64,000 nt of DNA from Echinarachnius parma (Eukaryota > Echinodermata > Echinoidea > Clypeasteroida > Echinarachniidae): the NCBI GenBank assembly GCA_037951105.1, contig JBAMJV010002983.1, forward strand, positions 1 through 64,000. Direction: 5' to 3'. This document shows, piece by piece, positions 40,101-44,746 of the stretch (position 1 is its first letter; each line of letters opens with the position of its first letter). The notes under the pieces are model-generated. The model saw only the letters and a program-made list of their open reading frames with translations. It did no database searches and was not told the origin of the DNA. The position numbers were made by a program, and so were the translations under genes.

Positions 40101-41056
40101 ATTTTTAAACTTTAAATGAAATCTACTTTTATATTGTTATCAATTTGTATGTATTTTATATTGTTGCTTTTATATTGAGAAAATAAACTGAACTGAACTG
40201 AACTGAACTGATTTGTTATAATAATATCACATTCGCAGCTACATGCTGAATTGCAGTGGTGTGTTTGGTAACATGCAGATGTATTTTCAAACATGAACAC
40301 AGCTATGAGAAAAACACAATAATTATATAAAGACAAATAAATCTCGCCGATATACCATATTTTGTGAAAGAGACTATAACAACACATGAATAATATAAAC
40401 ATTTTTGGTAAATTAAATATTGTTTAAACGTAATTTTTGGAAGTGTATATATATGCAATATGAAAGTGATTGCACTAATTTGTTAAGTTTATTTACTTTA
40501 TTAACCTTATATCACCTTATATGGGAGGGGGCGTCCCCCTCCCTCACCAAGGATCTTTGGCAAATGTTAAACTGAAATTAAGCTATCTGGTGTATATCGG
40601 AAATGAAATTTTCAAATTTTGAAAGGATAGAAAAAGTGAATAGTCTTTAATAATGGTAAAGTAATTGTTAGGGATGCCTAATTCATATCAGTAATTAAAC
40701 AAGTATATGCTTAGTTTTCATTTGGAGGTTCAGATCCCCCCCCCCCCCCCAACTCCCTCCCCCCCAAAAAAATCATCCGGGGGTAATTGTCCAAGGGTAA
40801 AGTCGTAAAACCAATAACTTGATTTCTACATTGTATGATGTTTAATATTTTAACTGCATCAAATAAACAATGTTCATTTTCATATTATCATATCAAATTG
40901 TGTTGAACTGCTCTATGTAACTATGATATTAGGTCAACAGTTTGATGATGGTGAAATATTAAAACATGGATAATGCTTACCTTGGCCATCGGTTTGGCTG
41001 GTAACATGTCCGATGAACAGGAACAGAACGACGATAATCAGCTGAATCGACACCAT
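895..41056 (-). CDS. Multi-SRCR type I transmembrane receptor, whole gene (13 coding exons)
   Basis: This is the assembled minus-strand gene. In transcription order its coding exons are 41056-40981 (signal), 34906-34595, 21582-21274, 20761-20447, 19470-19150, 18756-18448, 17892-17584, 17131-16817, 15032-14724, 8609-8301, 7752-7438 (ten SRCR domains), 5115-5025 (TM) and 1165-895 (tail, stop). All acceptors are AG and all donors GT. The signal and SRCR exons end in phase 1 and the TM exon in phase 2, matching the next exon each time. The lengths sum to 3561 bp: 1186 residues plus stop. Predicted order is signal peptide 1-20, ten SRCR domains about 26-1066, TM about 1072-1092 and tail to 1186. 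Family knowledge suggests a cell-surface pattern-recognition or adhesion receptor; the ligand is unknown. The assembly rests on phase and order only. An unseen exon or an alternative first exon is possible. Confidence 0.82.
1166..5024 (-). other. Intron between tail and TM exons
   Basis: This 3.9-kb intron has no open coding signal. It contains a TTAA-flanked MITE (1755-2297), a CpG-rich patch with a TATA-like stretch (about 2430-2560), three direct repeats of a 15-17-bp unit with core GCAATTACTTACAAG (2731-2778), and a dispersed repeat at about 4120-4355 whose inverted copy lies at 48655-48890. Around 1655-1700 lie a perfect TGACGTCA and an inverted CCAAT-like sequence; their significance is unknown. 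Confidence 0.6.
1755..2297 (+). mobile_element. TTAA-flanked MITE (piggyBac-like ends), 543 bp
   Basis: Both ends read TTAAAGGGGTAGTTT and its imperfect inverse (TGTACTACCCCTTTAA), about 26 bp of terminal inverted repeat, with TTAA at each boundary. There is no transposase frame. The interior (GGTAATGAAAAACTG, then TCAATAAATATATC) recurs in decayed copies at about 6755-7154 (minus), 45735-46110 (plus) and 62280-62450 (plus), so this is a repeat family. TTAA targets are typical of piggyBac; family assignment is inferred from that alone. Confidence 0.7.
5025..5115 (-). CDS. SRCR receptor transmembrane exon
   Basis: The 91-bp exon follows ATATGATAG and starts in phase 1. It reads [20 protein letters not shown] then [11 protein letters not shown]. 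About 21 uninterrupted hydrophobic residues are followed at once by basic residues, the stop-transfer pattern of a type I membrane protein. The donor AAGAG|GTCAGT leaves phase 2, which only the tail exon at 1165 completes (AG|G, Arg). A cysteine next to the membrane (VCKR) could be palmitoylated; this is inferred. Confidence 0.85.
5631..6042. mobile_element. Small hAT-like nonautonomous element with poly-C tracts
   Basis: The ends are inverted (GGCGTACCCAGG at the left, CCTGGGTACGC at the right). They are flanked by TTACGCAC and TTACGCTC, an 8-bp direct repeat with one mismatch that fits a hAT-type target duplication. Inside are repeated GGTCTCG-x-CCTCGAAAAT units and C runs of roughly 17 and 26 bases. 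No transposase frame. Confidence 0.55.
6755..7154 (-). mobile_element. Decayed copy of the TTAA-MITE family
   Basis: On the minus strand this matches the 1755-2297 element from its start (TTTAAAGGTAGTGTTGAG) through GATAATGACAAACTG, the TCGAATT stretch and the AAATATC-rich centre. The far end is eroded, so the left boundary is approximate. Confidence 0.55.
7438..7752 (-). CDS. SRCR domain 10 exon, membrane-proximal (residues ~962-1066)
   Basis: The 315-bp phase 1-1 exon encodes [97 protein letters not shown] and AGVRCLHSG. Two extra residues lie before the FGQGTG motif. Its donor (CAG|GTAAAT) joins the TM exon in phase 1, giving a direct SRCR-to-membrane linker (SG-QSVIIP) with no stalk. Confidence 0.9.
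8301..8609 (-). CDS. SRCR domain 9 exon (residues ~859-961)
   Basis: The 309-bp exon encodes [85 protein letters not shown]. It has seven cysteines. The additional one in TESC-IFGC sits three residues before the conserved fourth, so one cysteine may be unpaired or form an interchain bond. Its upstream intron (9290-9530) is a clear paralogue of the one upstream of domain 10. Confidence 0.9.
8839..8959. repeat. Near-perfect 121-bp palindrome with poly-G/poly-C arms
   Basis: The left arm runs GCGCCGATTCCA, then ACACAATGCATTG, a G run and CGAGCATTGTT. The right arm is its reverse complement, meeting near 8899. The inner part (CACAATGCATTGGGG, GTTTGTGAACAAT) is the same as in the 44622-44746 palindrome, so the two belong to one hairpin family with different outer ends. 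Flanking G runs lie at about 8683, 8818 and 8965. The similar blocks at 8720-8815 and 8999-9090 suggest the palindrome split an older duplicated sequence. Confidence 0.8.
9290..9530. repeat. Duplicated SRCR intron segment
   Basis: This aligns by eye with 7795-8035, from AAGTCAAGTTTAGCC through AATGGCCTACATGAAACAT to GCAGTCTCTTGTAAAGATAC. Each copy lies upstream (in gene orientation) of an SRCR exon, domain 9 here and domain 10 for the other. Shorter matches lie upstream of domain 7 (17340-17410) and domain 3 (20930-21010). The SRCR array therefore grew by copying exon plus intron as a unit. Confidence 0.75.
11362..13487 (+). mobile_element. Ty3/gypsy-type LTR retroelement fossil, gag and protease parts
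   Basis: Two adjacent reading frames are recognisable. The first is gag-like, basic and helical, with a CCHC zinc knuckle ([14 protein letters not shown]) at its end. The second carries a retropepsin-like active-site motif (LDTGSQ). The region is clearly richer in G+C than its surroundings. It lies antisense in an SRCR intron. Only these parts were recognised and no flanking LTR pair was identified, so it is treated as an incomplete, broken fossil. The still readable frames suggest moderate age. Family assignment is by motif only. Confidence 0.7.
14016..14574. mobile_element. TTAA-flanked MITE, 559 bp
   Basis: The ends read TTAAAGGGGTATTCC and GGAATTCCCCTTTAA, a 15-bp inverted repeat with one mismatch, with TTAA at both outer edges. 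No transposase frame. The terminal TTAAAGGGG matches the 1755-2297 element, but the interior does not, so it is a related but distinct family. Confidence 0.65.
14724..15032 (-). CDS. SRCR domain 8 exon (residues ~756-858)
   Basis: The 309-bp phase 1-1 exon encodes [79 protein letters not shown] and [18 protein letters not shown]. It resembles domain 9 (8301-8609) in the [15 protein letters not shown] stretch, which suggests the two came from one duplication. Six cysteines, clean splice sites. Confidence 0.9.
15586..15757. repeat. GGTTCGTTATTCCGAA minisatellite
   Basis: About nine units of a roughly 16-bp sequence (TTCGTTATTCCGAAGG) occur here, two of them separated by a short AAAATAAAATC spacer. 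TTCGTTATTCCGAA is itself a near inverted repeat. No gene overlaps. Confidence 0.85.
16506..16580. repeat. Short hairpin (snap-back) element
   Basis: Arms of about 31 bp (AACACCGTCAATATTGTCTG onward and its reverse complement) differ by one base insertion and enclose an 11-base loop. It may be a tiny foldback MITE; no other copy was seen. Confidence 0.75.
16817..17131 (-). CDS. SRCR domain 7 exon (residues ~651-755)
   Basis: The 315-bp phase 1-1 exon has a slightly longer N-terminal strand ([20 protein letters not shown]) and a C-terminal RCRQTNG in place of RCLHSG. Core motifs [47 protein letters not shown] and [13 protein letters not shown] are intact with six cysteines. Donor is AATG|GTAAAA. 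Confidence 0.9.
17584..17892 (-). CDS. SRCR domain 6 exon (residues ~548-650)
   Basis: The 309-bp exon has no internal Met, so it is invisible to Met-initiated ORF calling. It is fully open: [104 protein letters not shown]. Six cysteines; acceptor ACACAG|TT and donor CAG|GTATAAA. It sits 452 bp from the domain 7 exon. Confidence 0.9.
18448..18756 (-). CDS. SRCR domain 5 exon (residues ~445-547)
   Basis: The 309-bp phase 1-1 exon is a canonical SRCR domain: [83 protein letters not shown]. It has six cysteines. A possible N-glycosylation sequon is visible at N-C-S before the H-rich loop. Splice junctions match the other SRCR exons. Confidence 0.9.
19150..19470 (-). CDS. SRCR domain 4 exon (residues ~338-444)
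   Basis: At 321 bp this is the longest SRCR exon of the gene. It has a four-residue insertion after the VEVYYN motif ([14 protein letters not shown]) where other domains read [10 protein letters not shown]. Otherwise it is canonical: [56 protein letters not shown]. Six cysteines, acceptor ACACAG|TT, donor TTAG|GTAAAT. Confidence 0.9.
20447..20761 (-). CDS. SRCR domain 3 exon (residues ~233-337)
   Basis: The 315-bp phase 1-1 exon has the motifs [43 protein letters not shown] and VRCSHSG. Compared with its neighbours it carries two extra residues in the loop before the fifth cysteine (VHNHNCGH). The intron just upstream (20930-21010) holds the sequence motif also found upstream of domains 6, 9 and 10 (ACAAGTG-GTTxxAACCATGTGCAG), a relic of exon-plus-intron duplication. 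Confidence 0.9.
21274..21582 (-). CDS. SRCR domain 2 exon (residues ~130-232)
   Basis: The 309-bp phase 1-1 exon reads [49 protein letters not shown], then a divergent C-terminal half ([22 protein letters not shown]) before GGVRCLHSG. The six cysteines are kept, but the usual CTGTES and NCGH motifs are changed. This is the most diverged domain of the ten and a candidate for changed ligand specificity or relaxed selection. Splice sites are intact and the frame is open. Confidence 0.88.
21772..22540 (+). repeat. Left arm of a long inverted repeat pair
   Basis: It runs from the GGGCCAGAGGGGTCTACCGG end and a C tract, through GATCCTCCGACTT, TTTCTTTATTTGAG and ATCATATGAGGGCGC, to TTTGATACC. In reverse complement it matches 29195-27785. 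No transposase frame is seen, so the family is unknown. Confidence 0.65.
23308..25131 (+). mobile_element. CR1/L2-type LINE with 2A-like motif, internally deleted
   Basis: The frame starting at 23308 has GDVQSNPGP (23554-23580), matching the 2A consensus D-V/I-E-x-N-P-G-P, followed by an apurinic endonuclease domain: [36 protein letters not shown]. After an in-frame stop near 24487 it continues with LDLLISN and SDHLAVKC. The reverse transcriptase is missing: sequence goes from [10 protein letters not shown] directly to the LINE C-terminal motif [14 protein letters not shown]. The 3' end has GCGCTATATAAATG followed by (ATT)n, a common LINE tail. It is dead and sits in sense opposite to the host gene. 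Confidence 0.85.
25690..26850 (+). mobile_element. Decayed LINE reverse transcriptase fragment
   Basis: Pieces of a reverse transcriptase appear in shifting frames: [61 protein letters not shown] and, near 26690, [10 protein letters not shown]. The order is that of a LINE RT, with several frameshifts. It is a different lineage from the 23308 element. A ~95-bp hairpin insertion splits it at 26069-26173. Confidence 0.75.
26069..26173. mobile_element. Tiny hairpin MITE with poly-G inside a LINE
   Basis: The ends CATGGGCGTAGAT and ATCTACGCCCATG are a perfect 13-bp inverted repeat around a G run. The LINE's RT sequence resumes on either side (TGTTCAACATT and TTAACATTTATG), giving an AACATT-like target duplication. 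It is one of the cleanest nested insertions here. Confidence 0.7.
27785..29195 (-). repeat. Right arm of the long inverted repeat pair
   Basis: The inverted counterpart of 21772-22540. It contains about 500 bp (28560-29060) with no counterpart in the left arm, so one arm gained or lost that block. A G tract of about 30 bases sits where the left arm has its C tract. An (AAT)n microsatellite lies at 28073-28102. Confidence 0.6.
29680..30030. repeat. CCCATATGG-rich degenerate repeat patch
   Basis: Short words such as GGGGCCCATAT, CAGATGGGTTTTGGGG, CCCATATAAAAACCCAT and CCCACATGGGATTGGGAC recur in both orientations. The patch looks like a degraded minisatellite or subterminal-repeat element. Small frames here are composition artefacts. 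Confidence 0.4.
30173..30555. repeat. Interspersed GTAACGCGAGTTAC motifs
   Basis: The palindrome-like motif GTAACGCGAGTTACCG occurs twice in tandem near 30175-30205 and in variant form near 30367 (GTAATGCAAGTTACCG) and 30538 (GTAACGCGAATTATCG). Spacing is about 170-190 bp. It resembles the subterminal-motif layout of the 57720-59519 element but with a different motif. Confidence 0.5.
31381..32279. mobile_element. Candidate nonautonomous DNA element (~0.9 kb)
   Basis: Inverted ends are suggested by GCAGTTCGTAGTTAC at 31381 and CTAATTACGAACTAGC near 32279. The interior is AT-rich with no transposase. The right end carries GTGACGTCACCC. Boundaries rest on ~12 matching bases, so this is tentative. 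Confidence 0.35.
33021..33171. repeat. 151-bp palindrome (foldback element)
   Basis: The left arm runs CAACTAACGAATG, ATCTATTACCGAGGTGGGC, TCAAAATGATTATTACCC. The right arm is the reverse complement with a few mismatches; the loop is GAAGCGTAGC. No second copy was found in the window. Confidence 0.85.
34595..34906 (-). CDS. SRCR domain 1 exon (residues ~26-129)
   Basis: The 312-bp exon runs from acceptor ACACAG|TT to donor CAGG|GTAAAC. It reads [20 protein letters not shown], then [32 protein letters not shown] and ends at HCMQG. Six cysteines are present. Its closest relative in the window is the plus-strand exon at 62803-63114, with which it shares both the protein and the first ~60 bases of the downstream intron. 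That marks it as the first domain of this gene type. It lies 6.1 kb from the signal exon and 13 kb from the next SRCR exon. Confidence 0.9.
35340..35515 (+). mobile_element. LINE reverse transcriptase fragment
   Basis: One short open stretch reads [20 protein letters not shown] followed by [13 protein letters not shown]. This matches the RT pattern PQG-x-LGPLLFIxFVND ... ADD. Flanking sequence is too eroded to extend it. Confidence 0.6.
36895..37075 (-). repeat. Dispersed 180-bp block, copy 1
   Basis: Reverse complement of this block matches 48176-48345 and 60190-60370 (ATTATG-AAGGAATTT, GGAAGACTAG, GGAAAATTCCTCCGTCTT, CCATGTTGATTT). In the two plus-strand copies it lies just upstream of a promoter module, which ties it to the duplicated SRCR 5' unit. 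Confidence 0.65.
37080..40210 (+). mobile_element. 5'-truncated LINE (CR1/L2/jockey group) with RT
   Basis: The element begins within the endonuclease (VGTIYRPPN, then [27 protein letters not shown]). It continues through a linker ([20 protein letters not shown]) into the [67 protein letters not shown]. The C-terminal part is [10 protein letters not shown] and [20 protein letters not shown]. Stops and frameshifts interrupt it at about 37290, 37420, 38161, 38703, 39205 and 39592. The 3' end is a (TGAAC)n tail at 40186-40210. It is AT-rich and inactive, inserted antisense in intron 1. Confidence 0.88.
40981..41056 (-). CDS. SRCR receptor exon 1: start codon and signal peptide
   Basis: The exon encodes 25 residues plus one base of the next codon: Met-Val-Ser, a hydrophobic core ([11 protein letters not shown]), then HVTSQTDGQ. 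It looks like a cleavable signal peptide with a likely cut after VTS. The donor is AAG|GTAAGC in phase 1, which fits the TT-starting SRCR exons (G+TT gives Val). The start is chosen because 5' UTR-like sequence upstream is shared with four other copies, while the downstream intron is shared only with the plus-strand gene at 43546. No other hydrophobic start exon lies between here and the first SRCR exon. Confidence 0.85.
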
Positions 41057-41430
41057 CTTGGGCCACGTAGCAAGATACTTTTAGCTCTAGAAATGTAAGA
41101 TGCTTTCCATGTTCCGTGGTCACAGCTGGATAAAAACCTTACTTCCTCAATGGTGCTCTAGTCAGAAATAACTAGCTCTGGAAGCGGGCGTCTTTTTTTT
41201 TCTAAAATATTTGTTAAATAGTTTGACAAGGTAACTGTAATTGCGCAATAATCATTGCAATATTAAATTTCGTACAATCCCCTCGGACGACGTCATGATT
41301 ACCGAAGCGTGAAAAGTCTTTGGAAACGTTTCATCATACCCTGGATGATTATGTGAAAGCCAGGTTCAAATTAACAAAGGTATGTGTGACTGTAGTATAG
41401 ATTTATATAGCTTCTCCCAGGGATTACTTC
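41057..41430 (-). promoter_or_regulatory. Promoter / 5' UTR of the minus-strand SRCR gene
   Basis: Read on the minus strand: TATATAAAT at 41409-41401, CCAGGGTATGATGAAACG, CRE-like TGACGTCG at 41295-41288, then sequence conserved down to the ATG (CTGTGACCACGGAACATGG, CATCTTACATTTCTAGAG). It is shared almost base for base with copies ending at 42136, 49258 and 56382. Whether TATATAAAT or a more downstream site sets the start is unknown. Confidence 0.55.
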
Positions 41431-41436
41431 AACCAA

Positions 41437-41851
41437 TAGAGTACAGAAGTGTGATGTCATAAATGATGTCATAAACATTTTTTTAGAATTTTAAAATTTG
41501 GGCTTCATTTTCAGAAAGAACATAACAAATAGTGTCCAAATATCGAAAATCAAAGGAATAGGTTACGTATTGGCTAAGATATGCCCATCGGAATGATTTT
41601 TTGGTCAATGGGCAATCAGTGTTATAGTGCACTGGTTCATAAACTTAGGAACCAGTGCACTGTAACACTGATGGCCCATTGTAGTCAAATTCATTCGGCA
41701 CAATTCGGATGGGCATATCTCAGCCAATACGTAACCTATTCCTTTGATTTTCGGTATTTGGACATTATTTGTTATGCTCTTTCTAAAAAGGAAGTCCAAA
41801 TTTGACAATTCTAAAAAAGTGTTTTTATGACATCAAGGCTTCTGTACTCTA
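41437..41851. mobile_element. 415-bp palindromic foldback element inserted in the promoter
   Basis: The ends are TAGAGTACAGAAG and CTTCTGTACTCTA, and the arms (about 205 bp each) are reverse complements with scattered mismatches, meeting near 41645. The paralogous promoters at 42513-42524 and 55995-56007 read straight through (CCAATAGACCGC on the plus strand, or its complement), so they preserve the empty site. Here CCAA and TAGACCGC flank the element. It carries no gene; apparent frames on both strands are products of the palindrome. Confidence 0.88.
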
Positions 41852-41864
41852 TAGACCGCTTATG

Positions 41865-41941
41865 TAATGTATGCAAATATTATGCGCATGACGTCAGACG
41901 TCAGACTGCCCGTCGTCAAGCTATATTATTTGCATACATTA
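41865..41941. promoter_or_regulatory. Octamer/CRE palindrome, copy 1
   Basis: Inverted arms TAATGTATGCAAATA surround ATGACGTCAGACGTCAGAC. ATGCAAAT is the POU/octamer consensus and TGACGTCA the CREB/ATF consensus. The block recurs at about 42530-42606 and 55913-55990, always the same distance from the TATA-like box, so it is part of the duplicated 5' unit. Confidence 0.6.
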
Positions 41942-41999
41942 CCGAAACCGTCTATTACTGAGCTAATTTGTGGAGATCTTACTTTAGGTAGGTAACCCC

Positions 42000-42620
42000 T
42001 ACTAGTATCCCTCCCAGTGTCCGGTGCTTTTGCAAAATATTGGCTTTAAATTGTGCGAATTATGTGCCCACCGTGCCCCTCCCCCCCCCCCCCCCCCCCC
42101 GTAGCTACATCTGATTAACAAGTCAATCAAAATCATCTTGAGATATCTTAGCAAGATACCTGACATCTCTAGAAATGTAAGATGCTTTCCATGTTCCGTG
42201 GTCACAGCTGAATAAAAACCTTACTTCCTCAATGGTGCTCTAGTCAGAAATAACTAGCTCTGGAAGCGGTTGTCTTTTTTTCTAATATATTTGTTAAACA
42301 GTTTGACAAGGTAACTGTAATTGCGCAATAATCATTGCAAGATTAAATTTCGTACAATCCCCTCGGACGACGTCATGATTACCGAAGCGTGAAAAAGTCT
42401 TTGGAAACGTTTCATCATACCCTGGATGATTATGTGAAAGCCAGGTGCAAATTATAAAGGTATTTGTGACTGTAGTATAGATTTATATAGCTTCTCCTCC
42501 GGATTACTTCAACCAATAGACCGCTTATGTAATGTATGCAAATAATATGCGCGTGACGTCAGACGTCAGACTGCCCGTCGTCAAGCTATATTATTTGCAT
42601 ACATTACCGAAACGGTTTAT
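42000..42620 (-). pseudogene. Truncated SRCR 5' end, copy P2 (promoter plus cut signal exon)
   Basis: On the minus strand this has the octamer/CRE palindrome, TATA-like box (42489-42481), CRE module and 5' UTR, then ATG at 42136 encoding MILIDLLIR before the sequence switches to GTAGCTAC plus a G run and hAT-like repeat sequence (42000-42107). The signal core and donor are lost. It is almost identical to 55870-56520 in inverted orientation, including the breakpoint, so the damaged unit was itself copied. Confidence 0.8.
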
Positions 42621-42635
42621 TACTGAGCTAATTTG

Positions 42636-43000
42636 TGGAAATCTTACTTTAGGTAGGTAACCTCTGACTAGTTAGAGAAGAGAATGGGTGGAGCTTCCAT
42701 TGTTGCTAGGTGACCTCCAATCAATCAGTGAGGTTTCGGGTAGAGATCTTACTTTAGGTAGGTGACCTCTGACTATTTACAGAAGAAAATGGGTGGAGCT
42801 TACATTGTTGCTAGGTGACATCCAACCAATCAGTGAGGACTTGGGTGGAGATCTTACTGTAGATGGAAGACCTCTCACCAATTAGTGAGGGGATGAGTGG
42901 AGATCTTACTGAAGGTAGGTAAAATCCAACCAATCAGTGAGGGAATGGGTGGTGATCACGCCTTAGGTGGGTGACATCCAACCAATTAATGAGGGGATGA
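42636..43000. repeat. Degenerate tandem repeat with CCAAT motifs
   Basis: About five to six units of roughly 60 bp read GGTGGAGATCTTACTTTAGG, then TAGGTGAC-TCCAACCAATCA, then GTGAGG. CCAATCAG is a CCAAT-box sequence. Single or paired units recur near 44243-44325, 48388-48515 and 49323-49527, each next to an SRCR 5' copy. Confidence 0.7.
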
Positions 43001-43004
43001 ATAT

Positions 43005-43545
43005 AATATTAGTGATCCGCCGCGAGGGTCGAAAGGCGCCCACGTGCGCTATATAAGTAGCCACTATTATTATTTTCATTATCATATTATCCAGGGTATG
43101 ATACAAAAATAAGTTTCCCATGATTTTTCACCCTTTGATAATTGTGACGTCGTGCGAAGAACGGAATATAATTTTGCAGTGATTATAGCACAATAGTACA
43201 GTAATCTTGTCGAATTCAAAGGCGCCGATTGTGCTCTATATAAGAAAGCTATCATTATTACTACTATTATATTATCCAATGACTAATAATGAAATAATAA
43301 GTTTACAAAGACTTCTCACGCTTCGGTAAGTGTGACGTCGCGCGAGGGGATTGTACGAAATATAATTTTGCAATGATTATTGCGCAATACAGTCACCTTT
43401 TAAAACTCTTTGAAAACTTAATTAGAAAAAGACGACCGCTTTCAGAGCTAGTTATTTCTGACTAGAGCACCATTGCATAAGTATGGTTATTATTCACCTT
43501 ACCTGTGATCACGAGTTGTCAAGCATCTTGCAAAGTTATCTCAAG
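43005..43545 (+). promoter_or_regulatory. Promoter / 5' UTR of the plus-strand SRCR gene
   Basis: The core occurs twice in tandem here. Each begins with CTATATAAG (about 43040 and 43231) and a TTATTATT stretch. CCAGGGTATGATA (first) or TATCCAATGACTAATAATG (second) follows, then TTCACxCTTxGxTAA-TGTGACGTCG (43147 and 43333). The second continues through AGAGCTAGTTATTTCTGACT into the 5' UTR. Compared with the other copies, the UTR just before the ATG is more diverged (CAAAGTTATCTCAAG). Confidence 0.55.
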
Positions 43546-43621
43546 ATGATGTTGATTAGGCTGATTGTCGCCGTTCTGTTCCTGTTCATCGGACATGTTA
43601 CCAGCCAAACCGATGGCCAAG
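43546..43621 (+). CDS. Plus-strand SRCR gene exon 1: signal peptide
   Basis: The 76-bp exon encodes [20 protein letters not shown] then QTDGQ, ending CAAG|GTGAGC in phase 1. It has the same length and phase as the minus-strand exon at 41056-40981 and differs at a few residues near the N-terminus. Two ATGs are adjacent; the first was chosen because it gives equal length. The next recognised exon on this strand is the SRCR exon at 62803, 19 kb away. The large intron is filled with repeats and broken 5' copies. Confidence 0.75.
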
Positions 43622-43814
43622 GTGAGCATTATTCATATTTTAATATTTCATAATCCTCAAATTATTGGCCTTATGTCAACATTACATTATAGAGCAGTTC
43701 AACCAAATTCGGCATGATTATTAAAAAATGAACATTGTTGAGTATATATATTGTTAAAATATAAAACGTAATACAATGTAGAAATCATTATAAGTTATTT
43801 GTTCTACTACTAAT

Positions 43815-43980
43815 ACCCTTGTACAATTACCCCCCGACGATTTCCCCCAAGGAAAATTACCCCCGTACGATTAACCACCTAGACAACTACCCCCGGATAA
43901 TTACCCCAAAGACAATAACCCCCAAGAATATACTCTACCCCGACGACCTCCCTCTCGATCCCCAGACGAGTACCCCCAAT
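43815..43980. repeat. ATTACCCCC minisatellite
   Basis: About ten degenerate ~15-bp units (GACAATTACCCCCNGACG) occur. The paralogous position in the minus-strand gene (about 40770-40800) has one to two units, so the array expanded after the gene duplication. Confidence 0.75.
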
Positions 43981-44621
43981 TTAGCAATGTGAGTCTCTGT
44001 GGTAGTTGTAGTAGTATTTAGGTTGTCTTTGACGCAAGGTATTTAGGTTGTATTTGAATCAGAATATGTTCTTGTTGTCTTTCTGGTGACTAGTGGGCTC
44101 TGACGAGCCCACCCGACCAACTGAAGAATTAATAGGGCTCAAACATCGCCTCATAAGGGGCAGTTGGGGGTGGGGGCGGGGGGGGGGGGGGGGGGTGGGC
44201 AGCGTTACTTATACAGAGTTCTACGGGCACCTGAAGTTGAGGTCATCTACCAAAGATCGCATTCTCTTCTCTAATTGGTCAGAAGTCACATACCTAAAGA
44301 AAGATCTCCATCCATCCACTCACGGCCTTATGCTGAATAGTTTCAAGTTCAAACACTTGCTACACAGAATGTATGGAAACTCAATACAGTTCGATACATA
44401 CAATTAACACTTCAACTATCAAGTATATGAACTTAACACTTAACGAATTCATGATCCTTGCTTACACTATTATATTATCAGCATTGAGTGCCGAAATACG
44501 ATATGGGGTTATAATAAAGGGAAACGTGGGAATACCCAACTTATTCAATTAATAAACCAAAATATAACGTTTTGAAATTTCGCTTTACTGAATTTTTTTC
44601 GATATGTGTTGTTGTTGTTTC

Positions 44622-44746
44622 CACTGGCGTAAATCTGTTCGGAAAGCACAATGCATTGGGGGGTCGAGCAATTGTTCACAAACCGTTTGTGAACAATTGC
44701 TCGACCCCCCAATGCATTGTGTTTTCCGGACAGATTTACGCCAGTG
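44622..44746. mobile_element. 125-bp palindromic MITE with 8-bp target duplication
   Basis: The ends CACTGGCGTAAATCTGT and ACAGATTTACGCCAGTG are perfect inverses, and the whole element is an almost perfect hairpin (ACAATGCATTGGGGGGTC, GAGCAATTGTTC, AAACCGTTT, and back). GTTGTTTC flanks both sides (44614-44621 and 44747-44754), an exact 8-bp duplication typical of hAT-type integration. The inner arms match the palindrome at 8839-8959. Confidence 0.88.

Larger units (their letters stand above)
34907..40980 (-). other. Intron 1 of the minus-strand SRCR gene
   Basis: The intron contains a decayed RT fragment (35340-35515), a block at 36895-37075 shared with 48176-48345 and 60190-60370, a large LINE (37080-40210), and next to the signal exon a segment (40640-40980) paralogous to the first 350 bp of the plus-strand gene's intron 1. 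A C run lies near 40737-40751. Confidence 0.6.
41057..43545. promoter_or_regulatory. Divergent 5' region between the two SRCR genes
   Basis: 2.5 kb separate the two start codons. Each gene has its own copy of a module: CCAGGGTATGATG, CACGCTTCGGTAA-TG-TGACGTCG, GGGGATTGTACGAAA, TGCAATGATTATTGCGCAA, AGAGCTAGTTATTTCTGACT, then the 5' UTR. A third, truncated copy lies at 42000-42620 (minus). A CRE-like TGACGTC, TATATAAAT boxes (41401-41409, 42481-42489) and CCAAT-containing repeats suggest inducible promoters. No transcription start can be proven from sequence. Confidence 0.6.

Noticed and set aside
41581-41808. Similar open frames on both strands
   Set aside because: They mirror each other because the sequence is a palindrome; not a gene.
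44093-44407. 104-residue open frame downstream of the plus-strand signal exon
   Set aside because: Contains a G run read as polyglycine and CCAAT-repeat sequence; no acceptor in the needed phase or SRCR motif.
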